A stretch of 64,000 nt of DNA from CAYNRG01 sp047974855 (lineage in GTDB: Bacteria > Bacillota_I > Bacilli_A > Erysipelotrichales > Erysipelotrichaceae), in assembly GCA_047974855.1 (NCBI GenBank), contig JBKECT010000025.1, positions 48,903 to 112,902 on the forward strand, read 5' to 3'. The stretch's first letter is position 1. Each line of letters opens with the position of its first letter. The translations under genes were made by a program, and so were the position numbers. Below, piece by piece: positions 45,517-53,797 of this stretch. The notes beneath the pieces were generated by a model, which was given only the letters and a program-made list of their open reading frames with translations, was not told where the DNA came from and searched no databases.

Positions 45517-45541
45517 AAATTGCACTCTTATTGCACTTTTT
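45517..45541. repeat. right 25-bp direct repeat, candidate attachment/arm site
   Basis: Partner of 39172-39196 (23 of 25 bases identical, last 12 perfect). A further TGCACT follows 10 bp later. It marks the likely right boundary of the island, about 135 bp before the next chromosomal gene. Confidence 0.55.
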
Positions 45542-45675
45542 GCACTAAAATATACTTTTTCTTAATTTTTTCAGGAGCTGAAAACCCCTATTTTATTGGA
45601 CTTTCATTTAAAAAAAAATTTATGCAGTTTATAACATATTTTCTATTAATTTTACTATAAGTTAAAATCCACTAC

Positions 45676-46254
45676 TCAGTGACTTTTTCTTCTATGGTGT
45701 TCCCCATCACCGTTGTGACTTTCAAGCAGATTTTCCCATTCACTAGAATTTAGTTGCTCTGTTCTGCAATGATCCAATCCATGGTTTGTTTGTGAAACAG
45801 CTTGCTCTACCACATTTTCGATCATATCCATATCAGTTTGGTTTTCAGAGTAAACATAAATATTTAAATTCTGTTGAGGATTAGCCGTTATTTCAATGAC
45901 TAAAATAATCGCATCTTCTAAATTTTTTCCAGTTAACTGAAGTTCATCTAAAACTTCTTGATCAAGAGTTGATGATGATTTTATTTCACTTACCATCCCC
46001 GCGCTATTAACTTCAACCACAATCATAGATGATGTATCTAGTGCGACTGAGCCGATAACAGCTGAGGTAGACACCAAATTAATTCGGATTGCAAACCATC
46101 CGACCGCGATCAAAGCAAACGATGTAACTAAAGGAATTAGTCGGTTAGCGATTGGTTTTTTCTTATTTCTTTGTTCTAGTACACTATTTAAAATCTTAGT
46201 TTTTTCTTGCTCAGATACTTTTACTTTCTCTATTTCTTGCCAATTTTTAATCAA
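45676..46254 (-). CDS. anti-sigma factor, RsgI-like
   Basis: 192-aa bitopic protein. It has an N-terminal cytoplasmic segment (about 1-38), one membrane helix (LIPLVTSFALIAVGWFAI, about 39-56), and an extracytoplasmic part (about 65-135) resembling the RsgI middle domain (GSVALDTSSMIVVEVNSAGMV, then LTGKNLEDAIILVI). A His-rich tail (GDGEHHRRKSH) follows. It overlaps the ECF sigma gene by 8 bp and should sequester that sigma factor until a surface signal is sensed. Confidence 0.75.
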   Translation of the reverse strand: MIKNWQEIEKVKVSEQEKTKILNSVLEQRNKKKPIANRLIPLVTSFALIAVGWFAIRINLVSTSAVIGSVALDTSSMIVVEVNSAGMVSEIKSSSTLDQEVLDELQLTGKNLEDAIILVIEITANPQQNLNIYVYSENQTDMDMIENVVEQAVSQTNHGLDHCRTEQLNSSEWENLLESHNGDGEHHRRKSH

Positions 46255-46729
46255 AGAAATCGCCTCCTATCATTGTTTTCAACTTCTTCTTGCCTCGGTG
46301 GATCCAAGTTGCTATTGTCCCTTCATTAACTCTCAACAATTGTGCCACCTCTTTTACACTGTATCCCTCATAATAGTGAAGGTATATCGCATTTCGCCAA
46401 TTAGTTTTTAATTGTCTAACATAAGAAATCAATTGACCACTATCCGTTGAAACATCAATGGAAAATTTGTGCATATCTTCTGCCAAATCAACCTTTTGTT
46501 GAAACATACCTCTAAATAAGTCATGACAGGCATTGATGGTCACTCTGATAATCCAAGCTTTTTCATGCTCCTCACTTGCAAACGTATCGTCATGCTGATA
46601 ATACTTGATAAACACATTTTGAAATACATCATCAACATCCGCTTCATTTTTGCATTGGACAAAACAAATCTTACGAATCATATCCGCATATTTGTCAATC
46701 GCTAACTTTACTTCTGATTCATGTCGCAT
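46247..46729 (-). CDS. ECF-type RNA polymerase sigma factor
   Basis: 160-aa ECF sigma factor. Region 2 runs about 8-75 (NEADVDDVFQNVFIKYYQH and EEHEKAWIIRVTINACHDLFR). Region 4 lies at about 105-155 (LKTNWRNAIYLHYYEGYSVKEVAQLLRVNEGTIATWIHRGKKKL). It is followed by its overlapping anti-sigma gene and preceded by a secreted His-rich protein gene 18 bp upstream, so the three probably form one operon under a PHO-box promoter. Confidence 0.9.
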   Translation of the reverse strand: MRHESEVKLAIDKYADMIRKICFVQCKNEADVDDVFQNVFIKYYQHDDTFASEEHEKAWIIRVTINACHDLFRGMFQQKVDLAEDMHKFSIDVSTDSGQLISYVRQLKTNWRNAIYLHYYEGYSVKEVAQLLRVNEGTIATWIHRGKKKLKTMIGGDFFD

Positions 46730-46747
46730 GAAACCCTCACTTTCTAT

Positions 46748-47092
46748 TTAGTGGCACTCACTCCCTTTGAAACTCGAATGTCGATCATCACGGTTGTAGT
46801 TATGATTTTCACCATATCGCCCAACTTGATCTCCCATCGCATCATATTCTTTTGTTTCATTGTAGCGATTATCGTGATGTCGATGATTTCTATTTTCCAA
46901 AGTATCTCCTTCAAAACAATTAAGATATCCATTAGGATTGCTTACTTCATTAGTGGCATAGTAATATCCTTGTCCTTTTATCCACTGTCCACTTTCCTCT
47001 TTACCATCATTTCGAGCTTGTGTGTTAACCGTTGGATTTAATACCAGTAGTGATGTCAGCAGTGCTACCATAACAAAACCTATTTTTTTCAT
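46748..47092 (-). CDS. secreted small His-rich protein of unknown function
   Basis: 114-aa protein with a clean signal peptide (about 1-26, cleavage after NTQA). The mature part of about 88 residues is rich in His, Asn, Tyr, Asp and Arg (NRNHRHHDNRYNETKEYD, then GRYGENHNYNRDDRHSS) and has two Cys (YLNCFEG and the C-terminal ECH). It could bind metal or phosphate-containing polymers; nothing proves this. The ATG at 47092 follows AGGAGG. First gene of the sigma operon. Confidence 0.7.
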   Translation of the reverse strand: MKKIGFVMVALLTSLLVLNPTVNTQARNDGKEESGQWIKGQGYYYATNEVSNPNGYLNCFEGDTLENRNHRHHDNRYNETKEYDAMGDQVGRYGENHNYNRDDRHSSFKGSECH

Positions 47093-47171
47093 TTTGCTTC
47101 CTCCTATTTTCATTATTAATACGGAGTTCACAGCTGATTTCATTCACTTTTTTTCAATTTATTTATTTTTA

Positions 47172-47212
47172 TTATACCTTGCTCCTTATTTCTTTGTAAA
47201 TTGTTTGTAAAG
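47172..47212 (-). promoter_or_regulatory. PHO-box promoter of the His-rich protein/ECF sigma operon
   Basis: On the minus strand, TTTACA (47207-47212), 5 bp, TTTACA (47196-47201), 18 bp, then consensus -10 TATAAT (47172-47177). Two TTnACA hexamers at 11-bp period in place of a -35 are the PhoP-binding pattern of Bacillota. The same geometry precedes pstS. The phoP gene starts 64 bp away on the other strand. Confidence 0.75.
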
Positions 47213-47275
47213 TTCCGTTTTTATCTTGAAGTTAATTCATAAAGAAGTTAGACTTATATTAAATGAGGTGATCTT

Positions 47276-47950
47276 ATGATTTACTGCGTTGAAGATGATT
47301 TAAACATTCAAGAATTAATCGTTTATACTCTAAACTCTACAGGCTATCCAGCAAAAGGTTTTTCAAGTGCTACAGACTTTTTTCCTGCACTTGCACAAGT
47401 CAAGCCTGAACTTATTCTTCTTGATGTCATGCTGCCGGGACAAAGTGGTGTCGAAATTCTTGCACAATTAAAATCAACCTTCTCCACCCAAACTATCCCT
47501 GTTATTCTTTTGACAGCAAAATCAAGTGAGTATGATAAAGTTCAAGGTTTAGAACTCGGTGCTGACGATTATGTCACAAAACCCTTTGGAATCATGGAGC
47601 TTGTTGCAAGAATAAAAGCACTCCTTCGACGCACACAATCAAATTTATCAAAATCTAAGCTACACTATAAAAATATCAGCGTTGATCCATCGCAGCATTT
47701 AGTCCTTGTAGATCAAGAAGAAATTCAACTGACCCTTAAAGAGTTTAATCTTTTATTGAAGTTAATGGAAAATGAATCCATTGTTTTAACTCGTGAACAA
47801 CTTATTGAAGATGTTTGGGGGTATGACTATTATGGTGAAACTCGTACTGTTGATGCTCATATTCGAACTTTACGATTCAAACTTAAACATGCTGGACAAT
47901 GGATAGAAACTGTTCGAGGAGTTGGCTATAAGCTAACTAGCCATTCATGA
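47276..47950 (+). CDS. phoP: phosphate-type response regulator (PhoP/PhoB-like, OmpR family)
   Basis: 224-aa response regulator. The receiver domain spans about 1-115: acidic pocket VEDD, phospho-acceptor Asp in LILLDVMLPG at about 53, conserved LLTAKSS and Lys in VTKPFG. The winged-helix domain spans about 128-222 (LTLKEFNLLLKLMEN, RTVDAHIRTLRFKL). The adjacent histidine kinase and pst-phoU genes and the shared PHO boxes make it the likely phosphate regulator. AGGTGA precedes the start. Confidence 0.9.
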   Translation: MIYCVEDDLNIQELIVYTLNSTGYPAKGFSSATDFFPALAQVKPELILLDVMLPGQSGVEILAQLKSTFSTQTIPVILLTAKSSEYDKVQGLELGADDYVTKPFGIMELVARIKALLRRTQSNLSKSKLHYKNISVDPSQHLVLVDQEEIQLTLKEFNLLLKLMENESIVLTREQLIEDVWGYDYYGETRTVDAHIRTLRFKLKHAGQWIETVRGVGYKLTSHS

Positions 47951-49263
47951 AGAGAAGTGTTTTTTTAAGCATCGCTATTCCATCCATTATTATTGCACTA
48001 ATTTCGTATGGAACTATTTCATGGCTTGTTTACACTAATCAAATTTCAATGACTAGAAAAGCAGCATTAAACACTCTAACTACACTGTCTCAACAGTACA
48101 CCAATGACCCTAATTTATTTGAAAACATAACTTGGAGTTCAAATTTGCGATTAACTTTCATCAACTCTTCTGGGAATGTACTTTTTGATTCTGTTTACAG
48201 TGGGAACTTAAATAATCATCAAGATCGCCCTGAGTTTATTGATGCAATTGAAAGTGGGAGTGGTGAAAGTCACCGTTATTCCGAAACCTTACAACAAGTC
48301 ACTTATTACTATTCTTCTCTACTTGTTGATGGTAATGTGCTTCGGATTTCTTTTACTTCTGCTTCTTTACTGGCACAATTTTCAACATCGCTCAGCACAA
48401 TGCTTCTGATTTTTATTTTTATCATTTGTTGTAGTCTTTTGTTAGCAAACCTTTTATCAAAATTAATTCTGGCTCCTATCCATCGCTTAGATTTAAACAA
48501 TCCATTAAATAATAAGACTTACCCTGAGCTAGTTCCTCTACTTGAGAAAATGGAAGAACATAATCAGCTTCGTCAAGAGTTTACTTCAAATGTCTCACAC
48601 GAGTTGAAAACGCCACTGACTAGTATCCAAGGCTATGCCGAAATTATGGCAAATAACTTACAAGGAGACAACACACAGGAATTTTCTAATAAAATACTAC
48701 AAGAGTCCCACCGCTTACTCGCTCTAATTCAGGATATTCTTAGATTATCTCGTTTAGATGAAGGCAAAATCGAATTATCCCTGGAAAACATTCATTACTT
48801 TTCTCTTATTCAACAAAGTTGTTTATCACTTTCAACCATGTCCAAAAAAAATCAAATATCAATCCAAATAATTGGAGATACAGAAGCAACAGGACAAGGA
48901 TACCCACTCATCATGACTGAAATCATTTCTAATTTAATTCAAAATGCCATTAAATATAATCAAGTTGGAGGAAAAGTTTTGATCCATTGCCAAGATCAAG
49001 AACACGCTATTGTAATTTCTGTTCAAGATAATGGAATTGGAATTCCTAGCGAAGACCAAGGAAGGATATTTGAGCGATTCTATCGCTCTGACAAATCAAG
49101 AAATAGTTTGATTGAAGGGACTGGACTAGGTCTTGCAATTGTAAAACATGGTGTCGAGTTTCATCATGGTGATATTTCTTTAGAAAGTGAATTTGGACAA
49201 GGTACAACCATCACAATTAAAATACCAAAACTTCAGAAAAATGAAATTAAAAAGGAGCTCTAA
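47947..49263 (+). CDS. phoR: phosphate-type sensor histidine kinase (PhoR-like)
   Basis: 438-aa membrane kinase. TM1 (about 5-25), an extracytoplasmic sensor segment (about 30-135), TM2 (about 140-165), then HisKA with the phospho-His in SNVSHELKTPLTS (about 217) and HATPase_c with NLIQNAIKYN (about 335), DNGIGIP (about 360) and GTGLGLAIVKH (about 395). There is no obvious PAS domain, making it shorter than Bacillus PhoR. It overlaps phoP by 4 bp (ATGA). Confidence 0.88.
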   Translation: MKRSVFLSIAIPSIIIALISYGTISWLVYTNQISMTRKAALNTLTTLSQQYTNDPNLFENITWSSNLRLTFINSSGNVLFDSVYSGNLNNHQDRPEFIDAIESGSGESHRYSETLQQVTYYYSSLLVDGNVLRISFTSASLLAQFSTSLSTMLLIFIFIICCSLLLANLLSKLILAPIHRLDLNNPLNNKTYPELVPLLEKMEEHNQLRQEFTSNVSHELKTPLTSIQGYAEIMANNLQGDNTQEFSNKILQESHRLLALIQDILRLSRLDEGKIELSLENIHYFSLIQQSCLSLSTMSKKNQISIQIIGDTEATGQGYPLIMTEIISNLIQNAIKYNQVGGKVLIHCQDQEHAIVISVQDNGIGIPSEDQGRIFERFYRSDKSRNSLIEGTGLGLAIVKHGVEFHHGDISLESEFGQGTTITIKIPKLQKNEIKKEL

Positions 49264-49272
49264 CTCCTTTTT
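49249..49272. terminator. bidirectional terminator between phoR and phoU
   Basis: Perfect 9-bp stem AAAAAGGAG/CTCCTTTTT with a 6-nt loop between convergent operons, giving T-runs on both strands. Confidence 0.85.
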
Positions 49273-49912
49273 AATTAAATTCAACATGCTGTCCTTTTAT
49301 TTCAAAAATAGTATGTTCACAAATATTTTTAGTATGTTCACCTGCTCGTTTTAAGTTACGTAGCATTCCGATAATCGGAATAAAGATATCAAATCTTTCT
49401 TGAATCTTCGCTCTATTTTTTAACACATTTAAAATTTCATCAAAAAGTCGATCTATCTCTAAATCTTCCTCCGGAATACTCATCGCCCAATGAGCGTCTG
49501 ATTGAGCATAACTATCCATTGCATGGTCTAGCATTGTCAAAAACACATCTCCTAATTGCTTGGCAAGTAACATAATTTCTTCATCCAATCCGCCATTTTT
49601 TATCATAAAAAATGCAATTCCTTTCGCATAGTCTCCAATTCTTTCCAAATCAGAAGCAATCTTTATTGCCGCTAAAACTTTTCTTAAGTCACTTGCTACA
49701 GGAGATAGCAATGCCAATGCATCAATTGCAAGATCGTTTATTTCCTCTTCATAGCGATTAACAACATCATCCATTTTAATTACTTTTAAAGCTTTTTCTT
49801 TGTCCTCAAATTCTAGTGCTTCTAAAGATAGTGCATACATTTTTGAAACCGCATTAGCCATAGATAAAACGCAATCTTTTATTTGCAAACATTGTTCATC
49901 TAACTTCACCAT
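49271..49912 (-). CDS. phoU: phosphate transport regulator PhoU
   Basis: 213-aa all-helical protein with two PhoU repeats. These show metal-binding-like acidic helices (ALEFEDKEKALKVIKMDDVVNRYEEEIND and ASDLERIGDYAKGIAFF). It links the Pst transporter to PhoR signalling. It is the last gene of the pst operon; its start shares one base with the pstB stop. Confidence 0.92.
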   Translation of the reverse strand: MVKLDEQCLQIKDCVLSMANAVSKMYALSLEALEFEDKEKALKVIKMDDVVNRYEEEINDLAIDALALLSPVASDLRKVLAAIKIASDLERIGDYAKGIAFFMIKNGGLDEEIMLLAKQLGDVFLTMLDHAMDSYAQSDAHWAMSIPEEDLEIDRLFDEILNVLKNRAKIQERFDIFIPIIGMLRNLKRAGEHTKNICEHTIFEIKGQHVEFN

Positions 49913-50667
49913 TATCCAAACCTCCCCGTTATATAGTCCTCTGTTCTTTTGTCCTTTGGAATGCTAAATATTTTTTTTGTCTTGTCAAATTCAACGACTT
50001 CTCCCAACAAGAAGAAAGCCGTGTAATCACTAATCCTAGACGCCTGTTGCATGCTATGGGTAACAATGATAATCGTGTATTTTTGTTTTAGCTCTTCGAT
50101 TAACTCTTCAATTTTTGCAGTGGCAATAGGATCTAAAGCAGATGTTGGCTCATCCATTAAAATAACTTCAGGCTCCATTGCAATACACCGTGCTATGCAT
50201 AATCTTTGTTGTTGTCCTCCAGATAACCCCAGTGCAGAATCATTTAAACGATCCTTCACTTCATCATATAATGCTGCTTGTTTTAGCGATTTTTCCACAA
50301 TTTGTTGTAACTTCACCTTATTTTTCAAACCTTGACAACGTGGTCCATACGCCACATTATCAAAAATACTCATCGGGAATGGATTAGGTTTCTGAAACAC
50401 CATTCCCACTTTAGTTCTTAAATCTACAACATCTTGTGAGTGTTCTTGAATGTTTTTTTCTCCACAATAAATTTCACCTTCGATTTTGCAATCCTCAATA
50501 AAATCATTCATTCTGTTTAAACATCGAAGCATAGTCGATTTACCACATCCAGATGGTCCTATAAAAGCGGTAACTTTTTGTTTGTAAATTTCCAAATTTA
50601 CTCCCTTTAATGCTTGCTTTTTTCCATAGTATAAATCTAACCCTTTTATTGTAAAACTTTTCTCCAT
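49912..50667 (-). CDS. pstB: phosphate ABC transporter ATP-binding protein PstB
   Basis: 251-aa ATPase. Walker A is GPSGCGKST (about 37-45), the signature LSGGQQQR (about 148) and Walker B VILMDEPTSALDP (about 170), with H-loop VTHSM. It powers high-affinity phosphate uptake. It lies between pstA and phoU. Confidence 0.96.
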   Translation of the reverse strand: MEKSFTIKGLDLYYGKKQALKGVNLEIYKQKVTAFIGPSGCGKSTMLRCLNRMNDFIEDCKIEGEIYCGEKNIQEHSQDVVDLRTKVGMVFQKPNPFPMSIFDNVAYGPRCQGLKNKVKLQQIVEKSLKQAALYDEVKDRLNDSALGLSGGQQQRLCIARCIAMEPEVILMDEPTSALDPIATAKIEELIEELKQKYTIIIVTHSMQQASRISDYTAFFLLGEVVEFDKTKKIFSIPKDKRTEDYITGRFG

Positions 50668-50679
50668 AGCTTTCCCTTT

Positions 50680-51876
50680 CTATACAAATTTCTTTGCGAA
50701 TTTCTTACCAATTAATTTCACAACAATGTTGATTAAAAATACAATCATCAAAATGATAATAGATATCGCACAGGCTAATTCAAAACTCGGTTGTTCTTGT
50801 GACATAAAAGACCAAATCATTAAGGATAGTGAAGTCCCCTGGCTAATCAGTGTTGGGGAATCATTGATAAAGGTTCCCATAGTATATACAAGTGCTGCAG
50901 ATTCACCGATAACCCTCCCTACTGAAAGAAGCACTCCCGTTAATATTCCATTCAGAGCACAGGGTAACACCACTTTGAATATCGTTTGAAATTGAGTGGC
51001 TCCCAACGAATAACTGCCATCCCTTAAACTTTGAGGTACAACAATTAAAGCCTCTTCAGTTGACTTCATAATAACCGGAAGTAAAATAATGGACATGGTT
51101 AGCCCTCCAAGTAAGATACTTACAGTGGTTGCACCAACAATTTGAGTCACTGGAAACAAGACACTTACTCCCATTAGTCCATAAACAATGCTAGGCACTC
51201 CAGTTAGTGTCTCAATACCATAGCGAAGCCACCGATTTAGCTTATTTTGCTTAGCGTACTCATGAAGATAAATCGCACTTCCAACACCTAGAGGTAGTGC
51301 TATTACAAGCGATATGGCGATCAAATACAGTGTCGTAATTAAACTACCAAAAATTCCACCACCCTCTGTTTTAAAATAGATACTTTCAATTGTGGTTGCT
51401 TGTTGCAGCGACATCACAACTTCTTCTGCACTTTGTGACAGAATTGATCCTGTCATCTTTGTTTGTCCTGATACATCCATGTAGTCAATTTTTTCAACTT
51501 GATCACCAACTTCAAAAATTAATTCTTCGCCTTGATTATTAGCGCTTAAACTTACCATTGACTGCAGTGGAGAATTTGGATGAATATAAACAACTTCAAT
51601 GACTTGTTTTTTTTGCGTGGTAATCACATCTTGAAATGCAACCCCCCACTCCTCTGAATAAAAACCATCGACTTCTTGTGTTAATGGATAAGTCTCTTGT
51701 TTTTCTGAAACTGAACCTAAATAATTTTGACTCCAATAAGGATTTTTAAGCAAGTCCAAACTTAGTGAAGAGGCACCTTTCGAAAATAAAAACCATAACA
51801 GCGATACTAAAACAAAAACACTAATAAAACTGGCAAGATAGGTCATCGCATTTAAAAAATAATCTGACTTTCTCAT
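50680..51876 (-). CDS. pstA: phosphate ABC transporter permease PstA with extra extracytoplasmic domain
   Basis: 398-aa permease, roughly 100 aa longer than usual. After TM1 (about 14-33) an extracytoplasmic insertion of about 120 residues (about 50-170) precedes the ordinary core, which starts GGGIFGSLITTLYLIAISL. The core has the permease loop SYSLGATQFQTIFKVVLP (about 288-305) and further helices. The insertion reads like a PDZ fold (WGVAFQDV, EVVYIHPNSPLQSM, FEVGDQVEKIDYMDV). The stop abuts the pstB leader; pstC ends one base upstream of its start. Confidence 0.88.
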   Translation of the reverse strand: MRKSDYFLNAMTYLASFISVFVLVSLLWFLFSKGASSLSLDLLKNPYWSQNYLGSVSEKQETYPLTQEVDGFYSEEWGVAFQDVITTQKKQVIEVVYIHPNSPLQSMVSLSANNQGEELIFEVGDQVEKIDYMDVSGQTKMTGSILSQSAEEVVMSLQQATTIESIYFKTEGGGIFGSLITTLYLIAISLVIALPLGVGSAIYLHEYAKQNKLNRWLRYGIETLTGVPSIVYGLMGVSVLFPVTQIVGATTVSILLGGLTMSIILLPVIMKSTEEALIVVPQSLRDGSYSLGATQFQTIFKVVLPCALNGILTGVLLSVGRVIGESAALVYTMGTFINDSPTLISQGTSLSLMIWSFMSQEQPSFELACAISIIILMIVFLINIVVKLIGKKFAKKFV

Positions 51877-52779
51877 CTAATTGCCCACCTTTCTCTTTAT
51901 CGCATTTAGTGTTCCATTGCTTATGAAGATAACAGCCATTAAAACTAAACCAATAGAGAAACGAATGTCATAGTCTAATCCTGTTGTTTCTTTTAGTCCA
52001 GCTAACATAGTGGTGGTTAATGTTCTTGTAATGTCAAAGAAGCTGCTGGTTGGTCCAAACATTTTATTTCCCGCTACCATTGCCACTGCGGTTGCTTCAC
52101 CAAACGCTCTTCCAACCCCCAAAATTGCTCCTGCAAATATTCCTGACTTCGCAGAGGTTAAAACCACTTTAAAATTAGTCTGTGTTTGTGTTGCTCCTAA
52201 TGCCAGTGAGGCTAATTCTAAATTTTTATCTACTGCTTCGATTGAACTCATTGATAAGGAGGTTATGGTTGGAAAAATCATGATTGCCAACAATAAAATA
52301 ACTGCTAGTAAGCTAGACCCTCCTGCCGTTGAGACCCCCATAAAAGCACCTAAATCTTGAACCAATGAGGCAATGACTCCACTTGCAAATACACCATAAA
52401 CAATACTGGGAATACTCGCTAATAACTCAACTACTGTTCTCATAACACTTTTAATGCTATTCGGTGCAATCTTGACAATAAATAATGAGGTCAATACTGA
52501 AATTGGAAATGATAAAAGTAGCGCCAGACCCGCACTGATCATGGTGTTGATAATAATAAACCCTACTCCATAAATCCCTTGGTCTTGTCGATAGGTCATC
52601 CCAAAAAGAAAATCTAGAAAATTAATTTGACCGTACTCATACCCATTCAAAAATGGAGAAATTCCCTTTATAAAAATAAAGAGAATAAGTAATATAATGA
52701 AACTACTTGAAAGAATTGACATTCCAAAGACTGAGCCTTTAAAAAGTTTATCTTTTCTTTTCTGATTTAAGTTTCTCAT
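51877..52779 (-). CDS. pstC: phosphate ABC transporter permease PstC
   Basis: 300-aa permease with six membrane segments. The first is at about 18-40, then an extracytoplasmic loop (ISPFLNGYEYGQINFLDFLFGMTYR). The conserved cytoplasmic EAA-type loop is LASLALGATQTQTNFKVVLTSAKSGI (about 190-215). It pairs with PstA to form the channel, between pstS and pstA. Confidence 0.93.
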   Translation of the reverse strand: MRNLNQKRKDKLFKGSVFGMSILSSSFIILLILFIFIKGISPFLNGYEYGQINFLDFLFGMTYRQDQGIYGVGFIIINTMISAGLALLLSFPISVLTSLFIVKIAPNSIKSVMRTVVELLASIPSIVYGVFASGVIASLVQDLGAFMGVSTAGGSSLLAVILLLAIMIFPTITSLSMSSIEAVDKNLELASLALGATQTQTNFKVVLTSAKSGIFAGAILGVGRAFGEATAVAMVAGNKMFGPTSSFFDITRTLTTTMLAGLKETTGLDYDIRFSIGLVLMAVIFISNGTLNAIKRKVGN

Positions 52780-52788
52780 ATCTTTTCA

Positions 52789-53709
52789 CTATTGTAATGC
52801 TTCAAGCGTCGTAATCTCTCCTGAAAAAATTCTCATTAGCTGATCTTGGGATAAATTAGTCACCGGGCTTTTTTCATTAACAACCGCTACAACTGCATCA
52901 ATACAATATACTCCTGAGCTAAGTGCTGTCATGACATCTTCTTCTGATTTAAATTCACGAGATGCAAACCCGATATCCGCCGCATTAGCTCCATCTTTTT
53001 CTTCACCCAGCACTCTTTTATATCCATCGCTTGACCCAGTTTGATTCATCACAAACTGAAAATTTCCAGCCATTGGTTGAAACATTTCTAATGCTGCTTG
53101 AACAGACTTAGAAACTGAGGTTGATCCAGCTGTTGTTATGGTGATAGATGAGTTGTCTTGGTTTACAATTGGATGATTTTCAGCTAGTATTGCCCACGCA
53201 ACTCCAGTTGTTTCATCTACAATTCCTCCTGCTGCACTTACAACCAGTTGTCCCTCTATTGAGTTGCATAGAAAATCAAGAAATGCAGCTACCAATGCCT
53301 CTTTTTCAGTTGATTCAAAATCCCCGGCCGTTCTTGTAACATAACTAAAAGGTCTTTGCATTCCATATGTCCCATTTAATACTGTTTCTATGGATGGAAA
53401 TATTCCTTCAAATGAAAGTGCCACAATCCCATTAGCCACAAAATCGGTAGATAAAGAAACATAACCAATACCCATTTCATCTGCTCCAACTTTAGTAGCC
53501 ATATCCCCATTAGATGTTACCTCGATTGCTGTTTGAGTTAACTCTTCCAAAGAAATAGCTTTTTCAAAAGCTTCTCTAGTCCCACTACTTGCATCACGGG
53601 TATATACATGAATACTCCCCGTTGTGTCTGATACTTCACTCGGAGTTGTTGTTCCACTACTGCAGGCAACCATTAAAAACGTCATTAATACAGTAATAAT
53701 TTTTTTCAT
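52789..53709 (-). CDS. pstS: phosphate-binding lipoprotein PstS, apparently circularly permuted
   Basis: 306-aa lipoprotein (lipobox FLMVACSS near residue 17). The two halves of the PstS fold are in reverse order. Residues about 30-165 match the usual second half (YTRDASSGTREAFEKA, MGIGYVSLS, LNGTYGMQRPF, then DFLCNSIEGQLVV). Residues about 190-306 match the usual first half (ITTAGSTSVSKSV, NQTGSSDGYKRV, ADIGFASREFK, DAVVAVVNEKSPVTNLSQDQLMRIFSGEIT). Both phosphate loops (TAGSTS and SSGTRE) are present. The ATG at 53709 follows GGAGG; an upstream ATG overlaps that site. Confidence 0.85.
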   Translation of the reverse strand: MKKIITVLMTFLMVACSSGTTTPSEVSDTTGSIHVYTRDASSGTREAFEKAISLEELTQTAIEVTSNGDMATKVGADEMGIGYVSLSTDFVANGIVALSFEGIFPSIETVLNGTYGMQRPFSYVTRTAGDFESTEKEALVAAFLDFLCNSIEGQLVVSAAGGIVDETTGVAWAILAENHPIVNQDNSSITITTAGSTSVSKSVQAALEMFQPMAGNFQFVMNQTGSSDGYKRVLGEEKDGANAADIGFASREFKSEEDVMTALSSGVYCIDAVVAVVNEKSPVTNLSQDQLMRIFSGEITTLEALQ

Positions 53710-53756
53710 TTTTTCTTCCTCCATCTTATTTTAAGATGGTCTCAGTTTAGCATTCA

Positions 53757-53797
53757 ATTATCAACTTCTTGTTTTGTCGTTGTAAAATTTGTGTAAA
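53757..53797 (-). promoter_or_regulatory. PHO-box promoter of pstSCAB-phoU
   Basis: On the minus strand TTTACA (53792-53797), 5 bp, TTTACA (53781-53786), 18 bp, then -10 GATAAT (53757-53762). It overlaps the last codons of the P-type ATPase gene and lies about 50-90 bp upstream of pstS. The geometry is identical to the promoter at 47172-47212. A CCATCTTA-AAA-TAAGATGG hairpin lies between it and the pstS ribosome site. Confidence 0.75.
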
